DNA of 64,000 nt from JAWKJY01 sp041393535 (GCA_041393535.1 JAWKJY010000013.1:46795-110794); one strand, 5' to 3'. Positions 21,568 through 30,311 are shown, numbered from the stretch's first letter. Notes: generated from the letters alone by a model not told the origin. Numbers and translations are program-made.

Positions 21568-24500
21568 CTAGCGCGGCCTCTTCGCGAGCCTCGGCTTCAG
21601 CGTGACCGTCTTCGTCACCGTCCGCCTGTTGCCCTTCGCGTCCTTCGCCTTCACCGTGACCACGGCCCGGAGGCTGCGGAGCTCCCTGACGAGGGCGCGG
21701 CCCGTCGCGTTCAGCCTCACCTTCACGCCGCGCTTCTTGCCGGCCGCGAGGGTGAACTTCGCGCTCCCGAGGGCGACAAACCGCTTCGCCGACAGGATCC
21801 GCGCCGGGTCGAGCTTGCCCTTGCTCCTCAGGCCGACGGTGCCGCTGCACGGACCGGACTGCTCGGCGGCCGGGCAGGTGAGCGTGACGGTCACGCGGCC
21901 CCTCGCGTCGAGGCGCAGGATCCCCGCCTTGCCGATGGCGACCTTCGGGCCGGTCGTGTCGCTGCCGCCCGGCGGGTCGCCGACGGTGCCGTTCGTCGAG
22001 ATCGTCGCCTGCGCGGCGGCGGTGTCGTTGCCGCCGTTCGGGTCGCCCTCGCCGCCGGTGACGGTCGACGTGGTCGGCAGGGCGCCGACCTGGGTCGGGG
22101 TGAGCGAGATCGAGACCGTCGCCGAGCCGCCCGAGGCGAGCTGCCCGAGGGCGCAGGTGACGACCTGGCCGGCGGTCGAGCACGAGCCCTGGCTCGCCGT
22201 CGGCGATCCGATCGTGACGCCCGCCGGGATGGTCGAGGCGACGGCCACGCCCGTCGCGACGTCCGGCCCGGCGTTCGCGACGGTCAGCCCGAGCGCGATC
22301 GCCGTCCCCGGCTTGCCCGTCGCCGGGAGCGTCGCCGTCACCGAGAGGTCGGTCCGGAACGCGGTCACGTGGATGAAGCCGTCGGCCGTCGCGCCGGCGC
22401 CGCAGGTCGGGTCGGCAGTCGTCCCGCACGACGTGTCGAAGCCCTTCTCCGTCCCCGGGATGTTCTGCGTCCCGTCGGCGCTGCCGGAGAACGTCTCGCC
22501 CGCGACCGCCACGAGCCCGCGGCCGACGCCGACCGACAGCGCCTTGTCGGTCGCGCTGCCGCCCGCGATGTAGCTGCCGTAGAGGAGCGTCGGCGCCGCC
22601 GCGCCGGACACCTTCACCAGGAAGGCGTCCGAGGCCGGGCCGTCCGCCTGCAGCCGGTCGGGGGTGATGGGGAAGTCGGTCGAGTTGGTCGTCCCGACCG
22701 CGAACGCGTTCCCGGTCGAGTCGACCGCGACGCCGAACGCGACGTCCGTGTCGGCCCCGCCGAGGTAGGTCGAGTAGGAGAGTGACGCCGCGCCGGTCGC
22801 GGTCGGGTCGATCCGCGCGAGGAACGCATCCGACTTGGCGGTGTTGCAGTTGGCCGCGGTGCCGCACGTGGCGTCGAACGCGCCGGTCGTCACGGGGAAC
22901 GACGTCTCCGGCGACTGGGTGTCGCCCGCGACCCAGAGGCGGCCCCGGGGATCCGCGGCGACGCCGTTCGCGCCGTCCTCGGCCGCGCCGCCGAGGTACG
23001 TGGCGTAGAGCAGGGACGCGGCACCCGAGGCGGCCGGGTCGAAGCGCGCGACGAAGGCGTCCTTCTTGCCGGCGTCGCAGTTGGCGGCGACGCCGCAGGT
23101 GGCGTCGAACGCCGAGGCCGACGTCGTGAGGTTCGGCGACGTCGTCTCGCCCGCGATCGTCGCCTTGCCGGTCGCGTCGACCGTGACGCCCTTGCCCGTG
23201 TCGGCCTGCGTGCCGCCGTAGTAGCTCGCGTACGCCTTCGACGCGGCGCCGGTCGCGGCGGTGTTCACCTTCACCAGGAACGAGTCGGCGCCGCCGCCCG
23301 ACGTCGCCTGGAGCGCGCCCGGGCTGACGGGGAAGTCCGTCGCGTTCGTCTCGCCGGTGACGTAGGCGTTGCCGGCCGCGTCGGCAGCCACGGCGAGCGC
23401 GATGTCGCTGCCCGCGCCGCCGATGAAGGTCGAGTAGACGAGCGCCCCCGCCCCTGCGATCGTGGGATCGAGCACGGCGAGGAAGCCGTCCTGCAGGCCG
23501 CCGTTGCAGTTCGGGCCGGCGTCGCACTGCGTGTCGAAGCCGTTGACGATCGGCAGATCGGGGGAGACGGTCGAGCCGACCACGTAGATGCGGCCGCTCG
23601 CGTCGACGGCCACCCACGGGCTGTCCGCCCCGCCCTCGGCCTTCGTGCCGCCGTAGTAGGAGGCGTAGACGAGGGAGGCGGCGCCGGTCTTCGTCGGGTC
23701 GACCTTGACGATGTAGACGTCGTTCGAGCAGCTCGCCCCGTCGAGGTTGCAGGCCGTCTGGAACCCGCCCGTCGGGAACGTGGCGAGGTTCGTGAAGTTC
23801 GTCGAGTTCGTCCGGCCGACCGCGACGACGGTCCCGTCCGGGCCGACCGCCGAGCCGAAGAGGTTGTCGGCGTCGGCGCCCCCGCCCGCGTAGGTCGCGT
23901 ACTGCAGGATCGGGTCGATCACGAGCTCGCGGCTCGCGTCGTAGGCCCCGAGCTCGAACGCGACGCGATCGCCGTCGAGGACGAACCGGGCGGGCACGGC
24001 GACGCGCTCGCCGTCGACGTCCTGGTAGGCGAACGGCGCCTTCAGGCGCGCCTCGCCGCCCGCGGTGGAGACGACGAGGTCGCCGCCGTCGAGCTGCGCC
24101 GCGCGCGAGCCCTCGAGGAGCAGGCCGATGACCGAGGCGTCGGCGCCCGGCGCGACGACGAAGTCGTGCTCGAGCGCGCCCAGCGTGCCGTGGTAGCGGA
24201 GGTCGATGCCGGGGTAGACGCCGCGGTAGAGCACCTCGCCGAAGGCCGGGACGTCCGTGTGCCAGTGCGAGCGCGGGCCGACGAAGTAGTCGATCCGGGC
24301 GGCGAGCGGATCGACGCCCTCGACGGTTGCCGCACGGACGGCCCGGTCGAGCGCGAGGCGCAGGTCGCCGACCGTGACGCCGTCCGCGCCGAGCAGGGCG
24401 TCGGCGCTGCCGGCGCCGCGGGCGAGGAAGCGGACGTCCGCGGGCGCCTGGCCGACGTTCTGCTCGAAGTGGAGCGGGACGATCGACCCGCCCGCGGGAG

Positions 24501-24660
24501 GGGGCGTCGCGGCGGCCGGGGCCGCGGCGGCGGGCTGCGCCAGCACGGGCGAGACGTGGCCGGTGACGCGCTCCCGGCTGGCGCCGGTGGCGAGCAGGGC
24601 GCCTCCGGCGACCAGCCCGGCGGCGCAGAGCGCTGCGGTTGCGATGGCTGCTCGTCTCAT
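21568..24660 (-). CDS. Large secreted SBBP/DUF11 beta-propeller protein
   Basis: 1030 residues. Signal peptide (MRRAAIATAALCAAGLVAGG), then a DUF7948-like N-terminal domain (PLHFEQNVGQAPADVRFLARG, YRGVYPGIDLRYHG). About seven SBBP repeats of the form LVYASYYGGT...GVTVDATGKATIAGETTSPNL follow, each with a CxxxxNCN pair (CDAGPNCNG, CGVAANCDA, CGTAANCNT). A DUF11 domain (VTATLPATGKPGTAIALGLTVANAGP) and a C-terminal basic beta-sandwich domain (VTVTLTCPAAEQSGPCSGTV) complete it. Probably an extracellular surface or adhesion protein. ATG 24660 has GGAGG 8 nt upstream. It is followed by a strong hairpin. Confidence 0.88.
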   Translation of the reverse strand: MRRAAIATAALCAAGLVAGGALLATGASRERVTGHVSPVLAQPAAAAPAAATPPPAGGSIVPLHFEQNVGQAPADVRFLARGAGSADALLGADGVTVGDLRLALDRAVRAATVEGVDPLAARIDYFVGPRSHWHTDVPAFGEVLYRGVYPGIDLRYHGTLGALEHDFVVAPGADASVIGLLLEGSRAAQLDGGDLVVSTAGGEARLKAPFAYQDVDGERVAVPARFVLDGDRVAFELGAYDASRELVIDPILQYATYAGGGADADNLFGSAVGPDGTVVAVGRTNSTNFTNLATFPTGGFQTACNLDGASCSNDVYIVKVDPTKTGAASLVYASYYGGTKAEGGADSPWVAVDASGRIYVVGSTVSPDLPIVNGFDTQCDAGPNCNGGLQDGFLAVLDPTIAGAGALVYSTFIGGAGSDIALAVAADAAGNAYVTGETNATDFPVSPGALQATSGGGADSFLVKVNTAATGAASKAYASYYGGTQADTGKGVTVDATGKATIAGETTSPNLTTSASAFDATCGVAANCDAGKKDAFVARFDPAASGAASLLYATYLGGAAEDGANGVAADPRGRLWVAGDTQSPETSFPVTTGAFDATCGTAANCNTAKSDAFLARIDPTATGAASLSYSTYLGGADTDVAFGVAVDSTGNAFAVGTTNSTDFPITPDRLQADGPASDAFLVKVSGAAAPTLLYGSYIAGGSATDKALSVGVGRGLVAVAGETFSGSADGTQNIPGTEKGFDTSCGTTADPTCGAGATADGFIHVTAFRTDLSVTATLPATGKPGTAIALGLTVANAGPDVATGVAVASTIPAGVTIGSPTASQGSCSTAGQVVTCALGQLASGGSATVSISLTPTQVGALPTTSTVTGGEGDPNGGNDTAAAQATISTNGTVGDPPGGSDTTGPKVAIGKAGILRLDARGRVTVTLTCPAAEQSGPCSGTVGLRSKGKLDPARILSAKRFVALGSAKFTLAAGKKRGVKVRLNATGRALVRELRSLRAVVTVKAKDAKGNRRTVTKTVTLKPRLAKRPR

Positions 24661-24799
24661 CCCAGGAACCTCCCTGTCGTCCGCTCTCCCGTCCCGACTG
24701 TGACCACGGGGCCAGGCCGCGTCAAGCCCCGTGTATGGACTGAACCGAGGCGCCGACGGTTCCTTACGCCGATCGTGCAAAGTTCCGGCGGGCAGGCGC

Positions 24800-25201
24800 A
24801 TGGTGCACGAGAAGCACATCGAGATCCGCTGGCGCGACCTGGACGCGCTCGGCCACGTGAACAACGCGGTCTACCTGACCTACCTCGAGGAGCTGCGGGG
24901 CAGCTGGGCGACCACCCTCTTCGACGACCCCGACGCCCTCTCGGCCTTCGTGCTCGCACGCGTCGCGATCGACTTCCGCAGCGAGGTGCGCCTCGCCGAG
25001 CGGCGTCTGCTCGGCCGGGTCGCGGTGACGCGGATCGGCACGTCGAGCCTGACCCTGCGCGAGTCGCTCCACAAGGGCGACGGGACGATCGCGGCCGAGT
25101 CCGAGGCGGTGCTCGTGATGCGCGACGCGCAGACGGGCCGGTCGCGGCCGATCACCGAGGCCGAGCGCGCCGCCCTCGAGCGCGCGCTCGAGCCGACCTG
25201 A
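24800..25201 (+). CDS. 4HBT-family acyl-CoA thioesterase
   Basis: 133 residues, hotdog fold: HIEIRWRDLDALGHVNNAVYLTYLEELR carries the catalytic Asp of the 4-hydroxybenzoyl-CoA thioesterase/YbgC type (RDLDALGHVNNAVY), and FRSEVRLAERRLLGRVAVTRIGTSS continues the sheet. It hydrolyses acyl-CoA esters in the cytoplasm; chain specificity unknown. ATG 24800 is the family start; no clear ribosome-binding site is seen (GGCAGGCG). It is divergent from the SBBP gene across 139 bp. Confidence 0.88.
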   Translation: MVHEKHIEIRWRDLDALGHVNNAVYLTYLEELRGSWATTLFDDPDALSAFVLARVAIDFRSEVRLAERRLLGRVAVTRIGTSSLTLRESLHKGDGTIAAESEAVLVMRDAQTGRSRPITEAERAALERALEPT

Positions 25202-25231
25202 GCGGCGCCCGCGCGGTAGCCCCGCCTCGGC

Positions 25232-25237
25232 TACCCT
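25232..25237 (+). promoter_or_regulatory. -10 element TACCCT for P460 lipoprotein gene
   Basis: TACCCT, 8 nt, ATG at 25246. Probably leaderless. Confidence 0.45.
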
Positions 25238-25245
25238 GCGCGGTC

Positions 25246-25785
25246 ATGAGGCCGCTGCGCCCGCTCGCACTGACCGTCGCCGCCCTCGCGGTCGGCGGGC
25301 TCGCCGCGTGCGGCGGCGCGACGGAGGAGCGGGCGGCGCCCGAGCCCACGCCCCCGGCGTCGGCTCCCGCCCCGGCGGCGGCCGGTGACGCCGCGCCGCT
25401 CGAGCCCGGGCTGCCCGACTACGTCGCCGGCCACGAGAGCTGGGCAAAGCTGAACGCCGCGCCGATCCCGCCCGCCGAGGGTGGCGACCCGCACGACGGG
25501 ACGAAGGACGTCTTCGCGAGCCAGCCGAAGGGCGCGGACGGCCGCTTCCCCGACGGAACCGTGATCGTCAAGCGATCGGAGCGCAGCGGGGACGGCTTCA
25601 CCCGCCTCGTCGCCGTGATGCGCAAGCAGGCCGGCTCGGCGCCCGAGCGGGGCGACTGGGAGTTCGTCGAGTACACGCGAGGCGGCCCCGACGAGCCGTT
25701 CTCCGAGTTCGCGAGCGGCGCCGTCTGCTCCGGCTGCCACATGCAGGCCGCCGACGACGGCGACTGGGCCTTCACGGCCCGCTAG
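25246..25785 (+). CDS. Cytochrome P460-like lipoprotein with CXXCH haem motif
   Basis: 179 residues. Lipoprotein signal peptide with lipobox LAAC (Cys22), an Ala/Pro-rich linker (23-55), then a P460-type domain: HESWAKLNAAPIPP, KDVFASQPK, GRFPDGTVIVKRSE, DWEFVEY. The covalent haem motif CSGCH is at 161-165, near the C-terminus as in cytochrome P460. Founding members oxidise hydroxylamine or handle NO; here only the fold and haem site can be claimed. It would sit on the outer face of the membrane. The stop lies 2 bp from the stop of the convergent carbonic-anhydrase-like gene. Confidence 0.82.
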   Translation: MRPLRPLALTVAALAVGGLAACGGATEERAAPEPTPPASAPAPAAAGDAAPLEPGLPDYVAGHESWAKLNAAPIPPAEGGDPHDGTKDVFASQPKGADGRFPDGTVIVKRSERSGDGFTRLVAVMRKQAGSAPERGDWEFVEYTRGGPDEPFSEFASGAVCSGCHMQAADDGDWAFTAR

Positions 25786-25787
25786 GG

Positions 25788-26906
25788 CTAGCCGTGCTCC
25801 TCGGCGGCCGGCTCGTCGCCGAGGGCGACGTCCGGCTCCTCGTGCCCTGCGTCCGTCTCGCTCGCGGGGGCGCCCGACTCGTCGTGGCTCTCGGCGGGCT
25901 CCGTCGCGTGCTCGTCCACCGACGTCTCGCCCTCCTCGGCCACGGGCTCGCTCCCGTGCCCGTCGGTCGTCTCCTCGCCGGAGCCCTCGGCCTCGACCGC
26001 GCCCTCGGGCGTCTCGGAGACGAGGCCCTCGGTCGCGCGGCGGCCGTTGTAGCCGTCGGCGAGCTGCGCGTGCGTCCTCACCGTCGCGGCGTTCCAGTCG
26101 TGGTAGGCGTACCCGTCCGTGACCTCGGGCAGGTCGTCCGCGTCCTCCTGGGTGGAGACGACCTCGCCGGCCGGCACGTAGCGCTCGTCCGGGATCCGCA
26201 CGCCGAGGACGACGGCGCCCGGCTCGATCACGACGCCCTTGCCGACGACCGACCGGAAGACGACCGCGCGCATGCCGACGAACGTGTCGTCCATGATCGC
26301 GACCGGCCCGTTGATCACCGCGCCCGCCGCGAGCGAGACGCGGTCGCCGAGGTAGATGCCGTAGCCGTCCTCGCCGACCATGACGAGGTTCTTGCCGACC
26401 TTCTTGCCGTCGGCGGAGGTCTGCAGCGCGTGGAGCACGACGTTGTCCTGGACGTTCGACTCGTCCCCGATGTGGAACGGCTGGCCCTCGTCGGCGCGGA
26501 TCGAGGCGCCGGGGCCGACGTAGACGCGGCGGCCGATCTCGACGTCGCCGATCACCGTGGCGGCCTGGTCGATCCAGGCGGTGCCGGCGACCTTCGGGAC
26601 GGCCAGCTCCTCGTTGAACGAGGTGCGGACGTTCGAGCGCAGCTGGCGCTTGCGCAGCGCGGTCGCGCTCGCGAGCTCGGCGCCCTCGGGGTACGCGTCG
26701 ACGAGCCGGTCGATCTGCGCCTGCAGCTCGCCGTTCTCGTCCTCGAGCTCGTGCACCTTGTCGATCGCCGCCTCGTGCACCTCGGGCGGGATGCCGTCCT
26801 GGCTCTTCCACACGATGGCGAGCCCGGCGACGGCCGCGACGAAGGTCGCGACCGCGAGGAGGAGCGTCCACGTCCTCGGATCGACGGCTTGGAGCTTCTC
26901 CTTCAC
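25788..26906 (-). CDS. Membrane-anchored gamma-carbonic-anhydrase homologue lacking two zinc histidines
   Basis: 372 residues. An N-terminal membrane anchor (LLLAVATFVAAVAGLAIVW, ~15-33), a coiled coil (~42-72, EVHEAAIDKVHELEDENGEL), a left-handed beta-helix (~104-270) and a long acidic tail rich in Glu, Ser and His. The helix region is very like the Methanosarcina Cam enzyme: ASIRADEGQPFHIGD (Arg137, Glu140), NVQDNVVLHAL (Gln153, His159), DDTFVGMRAVVF and PDERYVPAGEVV. But the two other zinc histidines of Cam (His117, His122) are Ala194 and Asn199 (SLAAGAVINGP). It is thus probably not a conventional CO2 hydratase. GTG start 26906; CATCCT lies 7 nt upstream. Confidence 0.85.
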   Translation of the reverse strand: MKEKLQAVDPRTWTLLLAVATFVAAVAGLAIVWKSQDGIPPEVHEAAIDKVHELEDENGELQAQIDRLVDAYPEGAELASATALRKRQLRSNVRTSFNEELAVPKVAGTAWIDQAATVIGDVEIGRRVYVGPGASIRADEGQPFHIGDESNVQDNVVLHALQTSADGKKVGKNLVMVGEDGYGIYLGDRVSLAAGAVINGPVAIMDDTFVGMRAVVFRSVVGKGVVIEPGAVVLGVRIPDERYVPAGEVVSTQEDADDLPEVTDGYAYHDWNAATVRTHAQLADGYNGRRATEGLVSETPEGAVEAEGSGEETTDGHGSEPVAEEGETSVDEHATEPAESHDESGAPASETDAGHEEPDVALGDEPAAEEHG

Positions 26907-26970
26907 GACAGCCAGGATGATCGGCAGGCGAGGAGCCGAGTTGACGGATCCCCGGCCCGAGGCATGCGGA

Positions 26971-26992
26971 GGAGGGCGGCTTGCCGTCCTCC
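26971..26992 (-). terminator. 10-bp hairpin in MMPL/gamma-CA gap
   Basis: GGAGGGCGGC and GCCGTCCTCC around TT pair with one G-U. Together with 27077-27105 it lies after the MMPL stop (27126) on that strand. No gene is seen in 26907-27125. Confidence 0.5.
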
Positions 26993-27076
26993 GACGACGA
27001 CGTCTTCTCGGAGGCGGCGCTGACGAGAGGGGCCAGGGGAGCCCGAGGGCGCTGCGCCCGGCGTGACGAGGGGCGC

Positions 27077-27105
27077 GTGGGGAGAAGCGCGAGCTTCTCC
27101 CCCAC
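27077..27105 (-). terminator. Hairpin after the MMPL operon
   Basis: GTGGGGAGAAGC and GCTTCTCCCCCAC (one bulged C), 4-nt loop, 21 bp past the MMPL stop. The core GAGAAGCGCGAGCTTCTC resembles the palindrome at 21436-21453. Confidence 0.65.
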
Positions 27106-27125
27106 GACGTTCTCCCCCCAGCCGA

Positions 27126-29264
27126 TCAGTGGCCGAACGTCACGTCCGGCAGGATCCGGTCGACCCAGCGGGGCAGGTACCAGGCCCACTTGCCGGTCGC
27201 CCGCAGGAGCACCGGCATCAGGACGAGCCGGACGAGGAACGCGTCGAGCAGCACCGCGACGCCGAGGACGATGCCCATCTCCTTCGGCGGGAGCGGGCCC
27301 GAGATCGCGAAGGTGAAGAACACCGCGACCATGACCGCGGCGGCGGCGAAGATCGTCCGCCCGGAGTGGGCGACGCCGCCGACTGCGGCCTCCTTCGGGT
27401 CGTGCGAGCGGTCCCAGTGCTCCTTCGCCGAGGCGAGCAGGAACACCGTGTAGTCCATCGAGATCGCGAAGATCATCGCGAAGAAGAAGACCGGGGCCCA
27501 GGCGTTCATGAAGCCCTGGGACTCGAAGCCCAGGAGCCCGGCCGCGAAGCCGTCCTGGAAGACGAGCTTGCCCACCCCGAACGCGGCGCCGACGGCCAGG
27601 AGGCTCGTGATCACGCCGAGCGCGGCGGCCAGCGGCGCCTGCAGGGCGACGAGCAGGAGCACGAAGCCGAGGCCCATGACGATCCCGATCACGAGCGGCG
27701 TCTTGTTCCCGAGCGCCGACTCGAGGTCGTGGTTCTCCGCGACGGCGCCGCCGACGAGGACGTTGCCGGGCAGGTCGGTGCGGAGCCGGTCGATCGTCTC
27801 GCCGACCGCGGGGTCGGACGGGTCGACGTTCGGCACCGCCTGGATCAGCACGGTCCCGCCGTCGGCGCTGGTGCGCGACGGCATCAGGTTCGCGATGCCC
27901 GGGTCGGCCTGGGCCGCGGCCACGATGGCCTGCTCGGCGTTCGTCGGGCCGACGAGCTGGAGCGCGCCGGGCGCGCCGAGCCCGAAGGCGGCCTGCACCT
28001 GCGTGTAGCCGACGCGCGACTGGTCGTCCTTCGGGACGACCGCGATCGACGGCATGCCCGTGTCGAGCTTCAGCGCGGGCAGGGCGAGCGCGACGAGGAT
28101 CGCCACCGAGGCGAGCCCGAACAGCGCCGGCCGCTTCCAGAGCTGCTCCGCCCAGCGGCCGAACCGCGTCGAGCGGTGCTCGCCGACGTGCACCCACCTG
28201 AGCGCGCCCTTGTTCACCTTGGGGCCCAGCTTGGCGAGCATCGCGGGCAGCAGGGTGAGCGCGGCCGCGAGGACGAAGATCACCGAGAGCATGATCCCGA
28301 GGGCCATCGACCGGAACGCCGGGCTCGGGACGAGCATCACGGCGGAGAGCGAGATCAGCACGGTGCCGCCGGAGAAGAGCACCGCCTTGCCGGCGGTGTC
28401 CATCGCCGTCGCCGCCGCGTGGACGGGATCCTCGTGCGCGCCGCCGAGCGCCGCGCGGAAGCGGGCGACGATGAACAGCGCGTAGTCGATCCCGAGCGCG
28501 AGCGCGAACATCAGCGCGAAGTTCATCGCCCAGATCGAGACGTGGCCGATCTTCGTGGCGATGAAGAGCGAGCCGGCGGCCGCGATCAGGCCGACGATCG
28601 TCAGCAGCAGCGGCAGCCCGGCCGCGACGAGCGAGCCGAACGCGAGCACGAGGATGCCGAGCGTGATCGGCCAGGAGTAGAGCTCGGACTTCATCATGGC
28701 CTCGCGGTTGGCCTGGTTGAAGTCCGCCCACATCCCGGACGAGCCGGTCAGGTTGACGTCGACGCCGTCGCCGGCGAGCTTCGAGAGGGGCTCGTCGAGC
28801 CGCTCGGCCGCCTCGACCATTCCGTTCGTCCCCTGGGCGCTGCCGCCCTGGACGATGGCCGTCTTGCCGTCCTGCGAGATCGAGAGCCCCGGTGCCGGCG
28901 CGACGACGGTCGAGACCGCCTCGTCGCCGCGGAGCAGCTCCTGGGCAGCGGCGATCCGCTGCTGGAAGGCGGGCGAGTCGATCGTCTCGGTCTCGCTGTG
29001 GACGACGACCCAGAGGGCGGAGCTCGACAGGCCCTGGAACTGCTGCTCGACGAGCTCGCGGGCCTGGACGGACTCGGAGCCCGTGGACTCCCAGCCCGCG
29101 CCCGAGAGGGCGTGCTCGACGCGCGGCGCGAAGATGCCGAGGGCGACGATCACGATCAGCCACGACACGGCGACGAGGCGCCGGTGCGAGGCGGAGAAGC
29201 GGCCGATCCGGCCGATCGGCCCGAGGACCGGCTCGCTGGCGGCGCTGGCCGTTGCGGCGCTCAT
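27126..29264 (-). CDS. MMPL-family RND transporter
   Basis: 712 residues with the 12-helix RND/MMPL plan in two halves: helix 1 (LVAVSWLIVIVALGIFAP), a large outer loop, helices 2-6 with the family phrase FALMFALALGIDYALFIVARFR, a cytoplasmic loop, then a second outer loop and helices 8-12 with FFFAMIFAISMDYTVFLLASAKE and HSGRTIFAAAAVMVAVFF. The conserved Asp-Tyr in both halves is the proton-relay region. It exports lipids, siderophores or drugs by proton antiport; substrate unknown. ATG 29264 overlaps the stop of the small membrane protein gene (ATGA). It is the last gene of the ArsR operon. Confidence 0.92.
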   Translation of the reverse strand: MSAATASAASEPVLGPIGRIGRFSASHRRLVAVSWLIVIVALGIFAPRVEHALSGAGWESTGSESVQARELVEQQFQGLSSSALWVVVHSETETIDSPAFQQRIAAAQELLRGDEAVSTVVAPAPGLSISQDGKTAIVQGGSAQGTNGMVEAAERLDEPLSKLAGDGVDVNLTGSSGMWADFNQANREAMMKSELYSWPITLGILVLAFGSLVAAGLPLLLTIVGLIAAAGSLFIATKIGHVSIWAMNFALMFALALGIDYALFIVARFRAALGGAHEDPVHAAATAMDTAGKAVLFSGGTVLISLSAVMLVPSPAFRSMALGIMLSVIFVLAAALTLLPAMLAKLGPKVNKGALRWVHVGEHRSTRFGRWAEQLWKRPALFGLASVAILVALALPALKLDTGMPSIAVVPKDDQSRVGYTQVQAAFGLGAPGALQLVGPTNAEQAIVAAAQADPGIANLMPSRTSADGGTVLIQAVPNVDPSDPAVGETIDRLRTDLPGNVLVGGAVAENHDLESALGNKTPLVIGIVMGLGFVLLLVALQAPLAAALGVITSLLAVGAAFGVGKLVFQDGFAAGLLGFESQGFMNAWAPVFFFAMIFAISMDYTVFLLASAKEHWDRSHDPKEAAVGGVAHSGRTIFAAAAVMVAVFFTFAISGPLPPKEMGIVLGVAVLLDAFLVRLVLMPVLLRATGKWAWYLPRWVDRILPDVTFGH

Positions 29265-29503
29265 CGGGACGACCCTGCGCGGCAGACGGTGCGGCGGAGG
29301 ACGAGCGAGGCGGGGCAGTCGCCGGCCAGCGCGAACACCCACTGGTTCAGGCCGACGAAGATCGTCAGCGCGAGGAACCACGGGCTGACCACGATCCCGA
29401 GGATCGACCCCAGGATGGTCATCGTGCCGGCGAGCGCGAAGAGCGTGCGCTCGAGGGGCAGGTGGAGGCGGCGGGGCGCGGCCGCCGCGGGGGACAGGGT
29501 CAA
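29261..29503 (-). CDS. Small YgaP/DUF2892-like membrane protein
   Basis: 80 residues, two hydrophobic helices (TLFALAGTMTILGSILGIVV, FLALTIFVGLNQWVFALAGD) followed by CPASLVLRRTVC, matching the transmembrane part of YgaP-type proteins (GxCP...LRR). These are often encoded beside ArsR regulators and sulfurtransferases. The start is TTG at 29503, overlapping the ArsR stop (TTGA), and its own stop overlaps the MMPL start, so translation of the three genes is coupled. Confidence 0.7.
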   Translation of the reverse strand: MTLSPAAAAPRRLHLPLERTLFALAGTMTILGSILGIVVSPWFLALTIFVGLNQWVFALAGDCPASLVLRRTVCRAGSSR

Positions 29504-29853
29504 CGTGCGCTCCTCTCGACGGTGCCGTCGAGCAGGCTCGCGAGCTCGCTGAGGTGCTGCTGCAGGCTGCCGCAGACGACCTCGCAGAGCGCGAACACCG
29601 TGTCGTCGGCGATCGCGTAGTAGACGTGGGTGCCCTCCTTGCGCCGGGCGACGAGGCCGGCCTGGTGGAGCACGCCGAGGTGCTTGGAGACGTTCTGCTG
29701 GGTCGCGTCGAGCGAGGCGGTGAGCTCCTGGACGGAGGCCTCGCTCTCGCGCAGCCGGTCGAGCAGGCGGATCCGCATCGGCTCCGCGAGGACGCGGAAC
29801 CGGCCGGCGATCAGCTCGGCCAATGAATCGGGAAGGGGATGGGGTACGGCCAT
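29500..29853 (-). CDS. ArsR-family transcriptional repressor
   Basis: 117 residues, winged helix-turn-helix: LIAGRFRVLAEPMRIRLLDRLRE, then SVQELTASLDATQQNVSKHLGVLHQAGLVARRKEG and HVYYAIADDTVFALCEVVCGSL. The last helix contains Cys-Glu-Val-Val-Cys (CEVVC), which could bind a metal or sense thiol oxidation. ATG 29853 has AGGAGGAG upstream. It is the first gene of the operon ArsR, small membrane protein, MMPL, and faces a perfect palindrome that overlaps its promoter, so autorepression is very likely. Confidence 0.92.
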   Translation of the reverse strand: MAVPHPLPDSLAELIAGRFRVLAEPMRIRLLDRLRESEASVQELTASLDATQQNVSKHLGVLHQAGLVARRKEGTHVYYAIADDTVFALCEVVCGSLQQHLSELASLLDGTVERSAR

Positions 29854-29880
29854 GCGGGCTCCTCCTGGATCGACACGACC

Positions 29881-29910
29881 ATACTACTGCACAACTACAC
29901 AGTTGTGCAA
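29881..29910 (-). promoter_or_regulatory. Promoter and operator of the ArsR-MMPL operon
   Basis: Minus-strand -35 TTGCAC (29905-29910), 18-nt spacer, -10 TAGTAT (29881-29886). A perfect 9-bp inverted repeat, TGCACAACT (29888-29896) and AGTTGTGCA (29901-29909) around ACAC, fills the spacer and part of the -35. A bound repressor would block RNA polymerase. This AT-rich island stands out in its GC-rich surroundings. Confidence 0.8.
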
Positions 29911-29964
29911 GTGCCCGTGAAGGGAGGCGCCGACCCCGACCGGGCGGCCGCCGCCTCCGCGCGC

Positions 29965-30246
29965 CTACGACTCGACCCGGACGCCCTTCCAGAACGCGAT
30001 CCGACCTCGGACCTGCGCCGCCTCCGGCTTCGTCTCCGGGTAGAACCAGGCCGCGTCCGGGTTCACCTGTCCGTCGACCTCGAGCGTGTAGTAGCTCGCG
30101 GTGCCCTTCCAGCCGCAGACGGTGTGCGTCTCGCTCGGCCGGAGGTACCGCTGGTCGACTGCCTCCGGCGGGAAGTAGTGGTTCCCCTCGACGACGACCG
30201 TGTCGTCGCTCTCGGCGATCACCGCGCCGTTCCAGATCGCACGCAC
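29965..30246 (-). CDS. DUF427 domain protein
   Basis: 93 residues: VRAIWNGAVIAESDDTVVVEGNHYFPPEAV, then PSETHTVCGWKGTASYYTLEVDG and NPDAAWFYPETKPEAAQVRGRIAFWKGV, the complete DUF427 pattern. Function of the family is unknown; the fold is a small beta barrel. GTG 30246 is the family start. It reads in the same direction as the MFS gene 65 bp upstream. Confidence 0.88.
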   Translation of the reverse strand: MRAIWNGAVIAESDDTVVVEGNHYFPPEAVDQRYLRPSETHTVCGWKGTASYYTLEVDGQVNPDAAWFYPETKPEAAQVRGRIAFWKGVRVES

Positions 30247-30311
30247 CCTCGACCCCCTTCGCCCGTGGACGAGCCCATCATGCCGGCTGCGTCCGGGGCT
30301 GCGGAGCCGGC

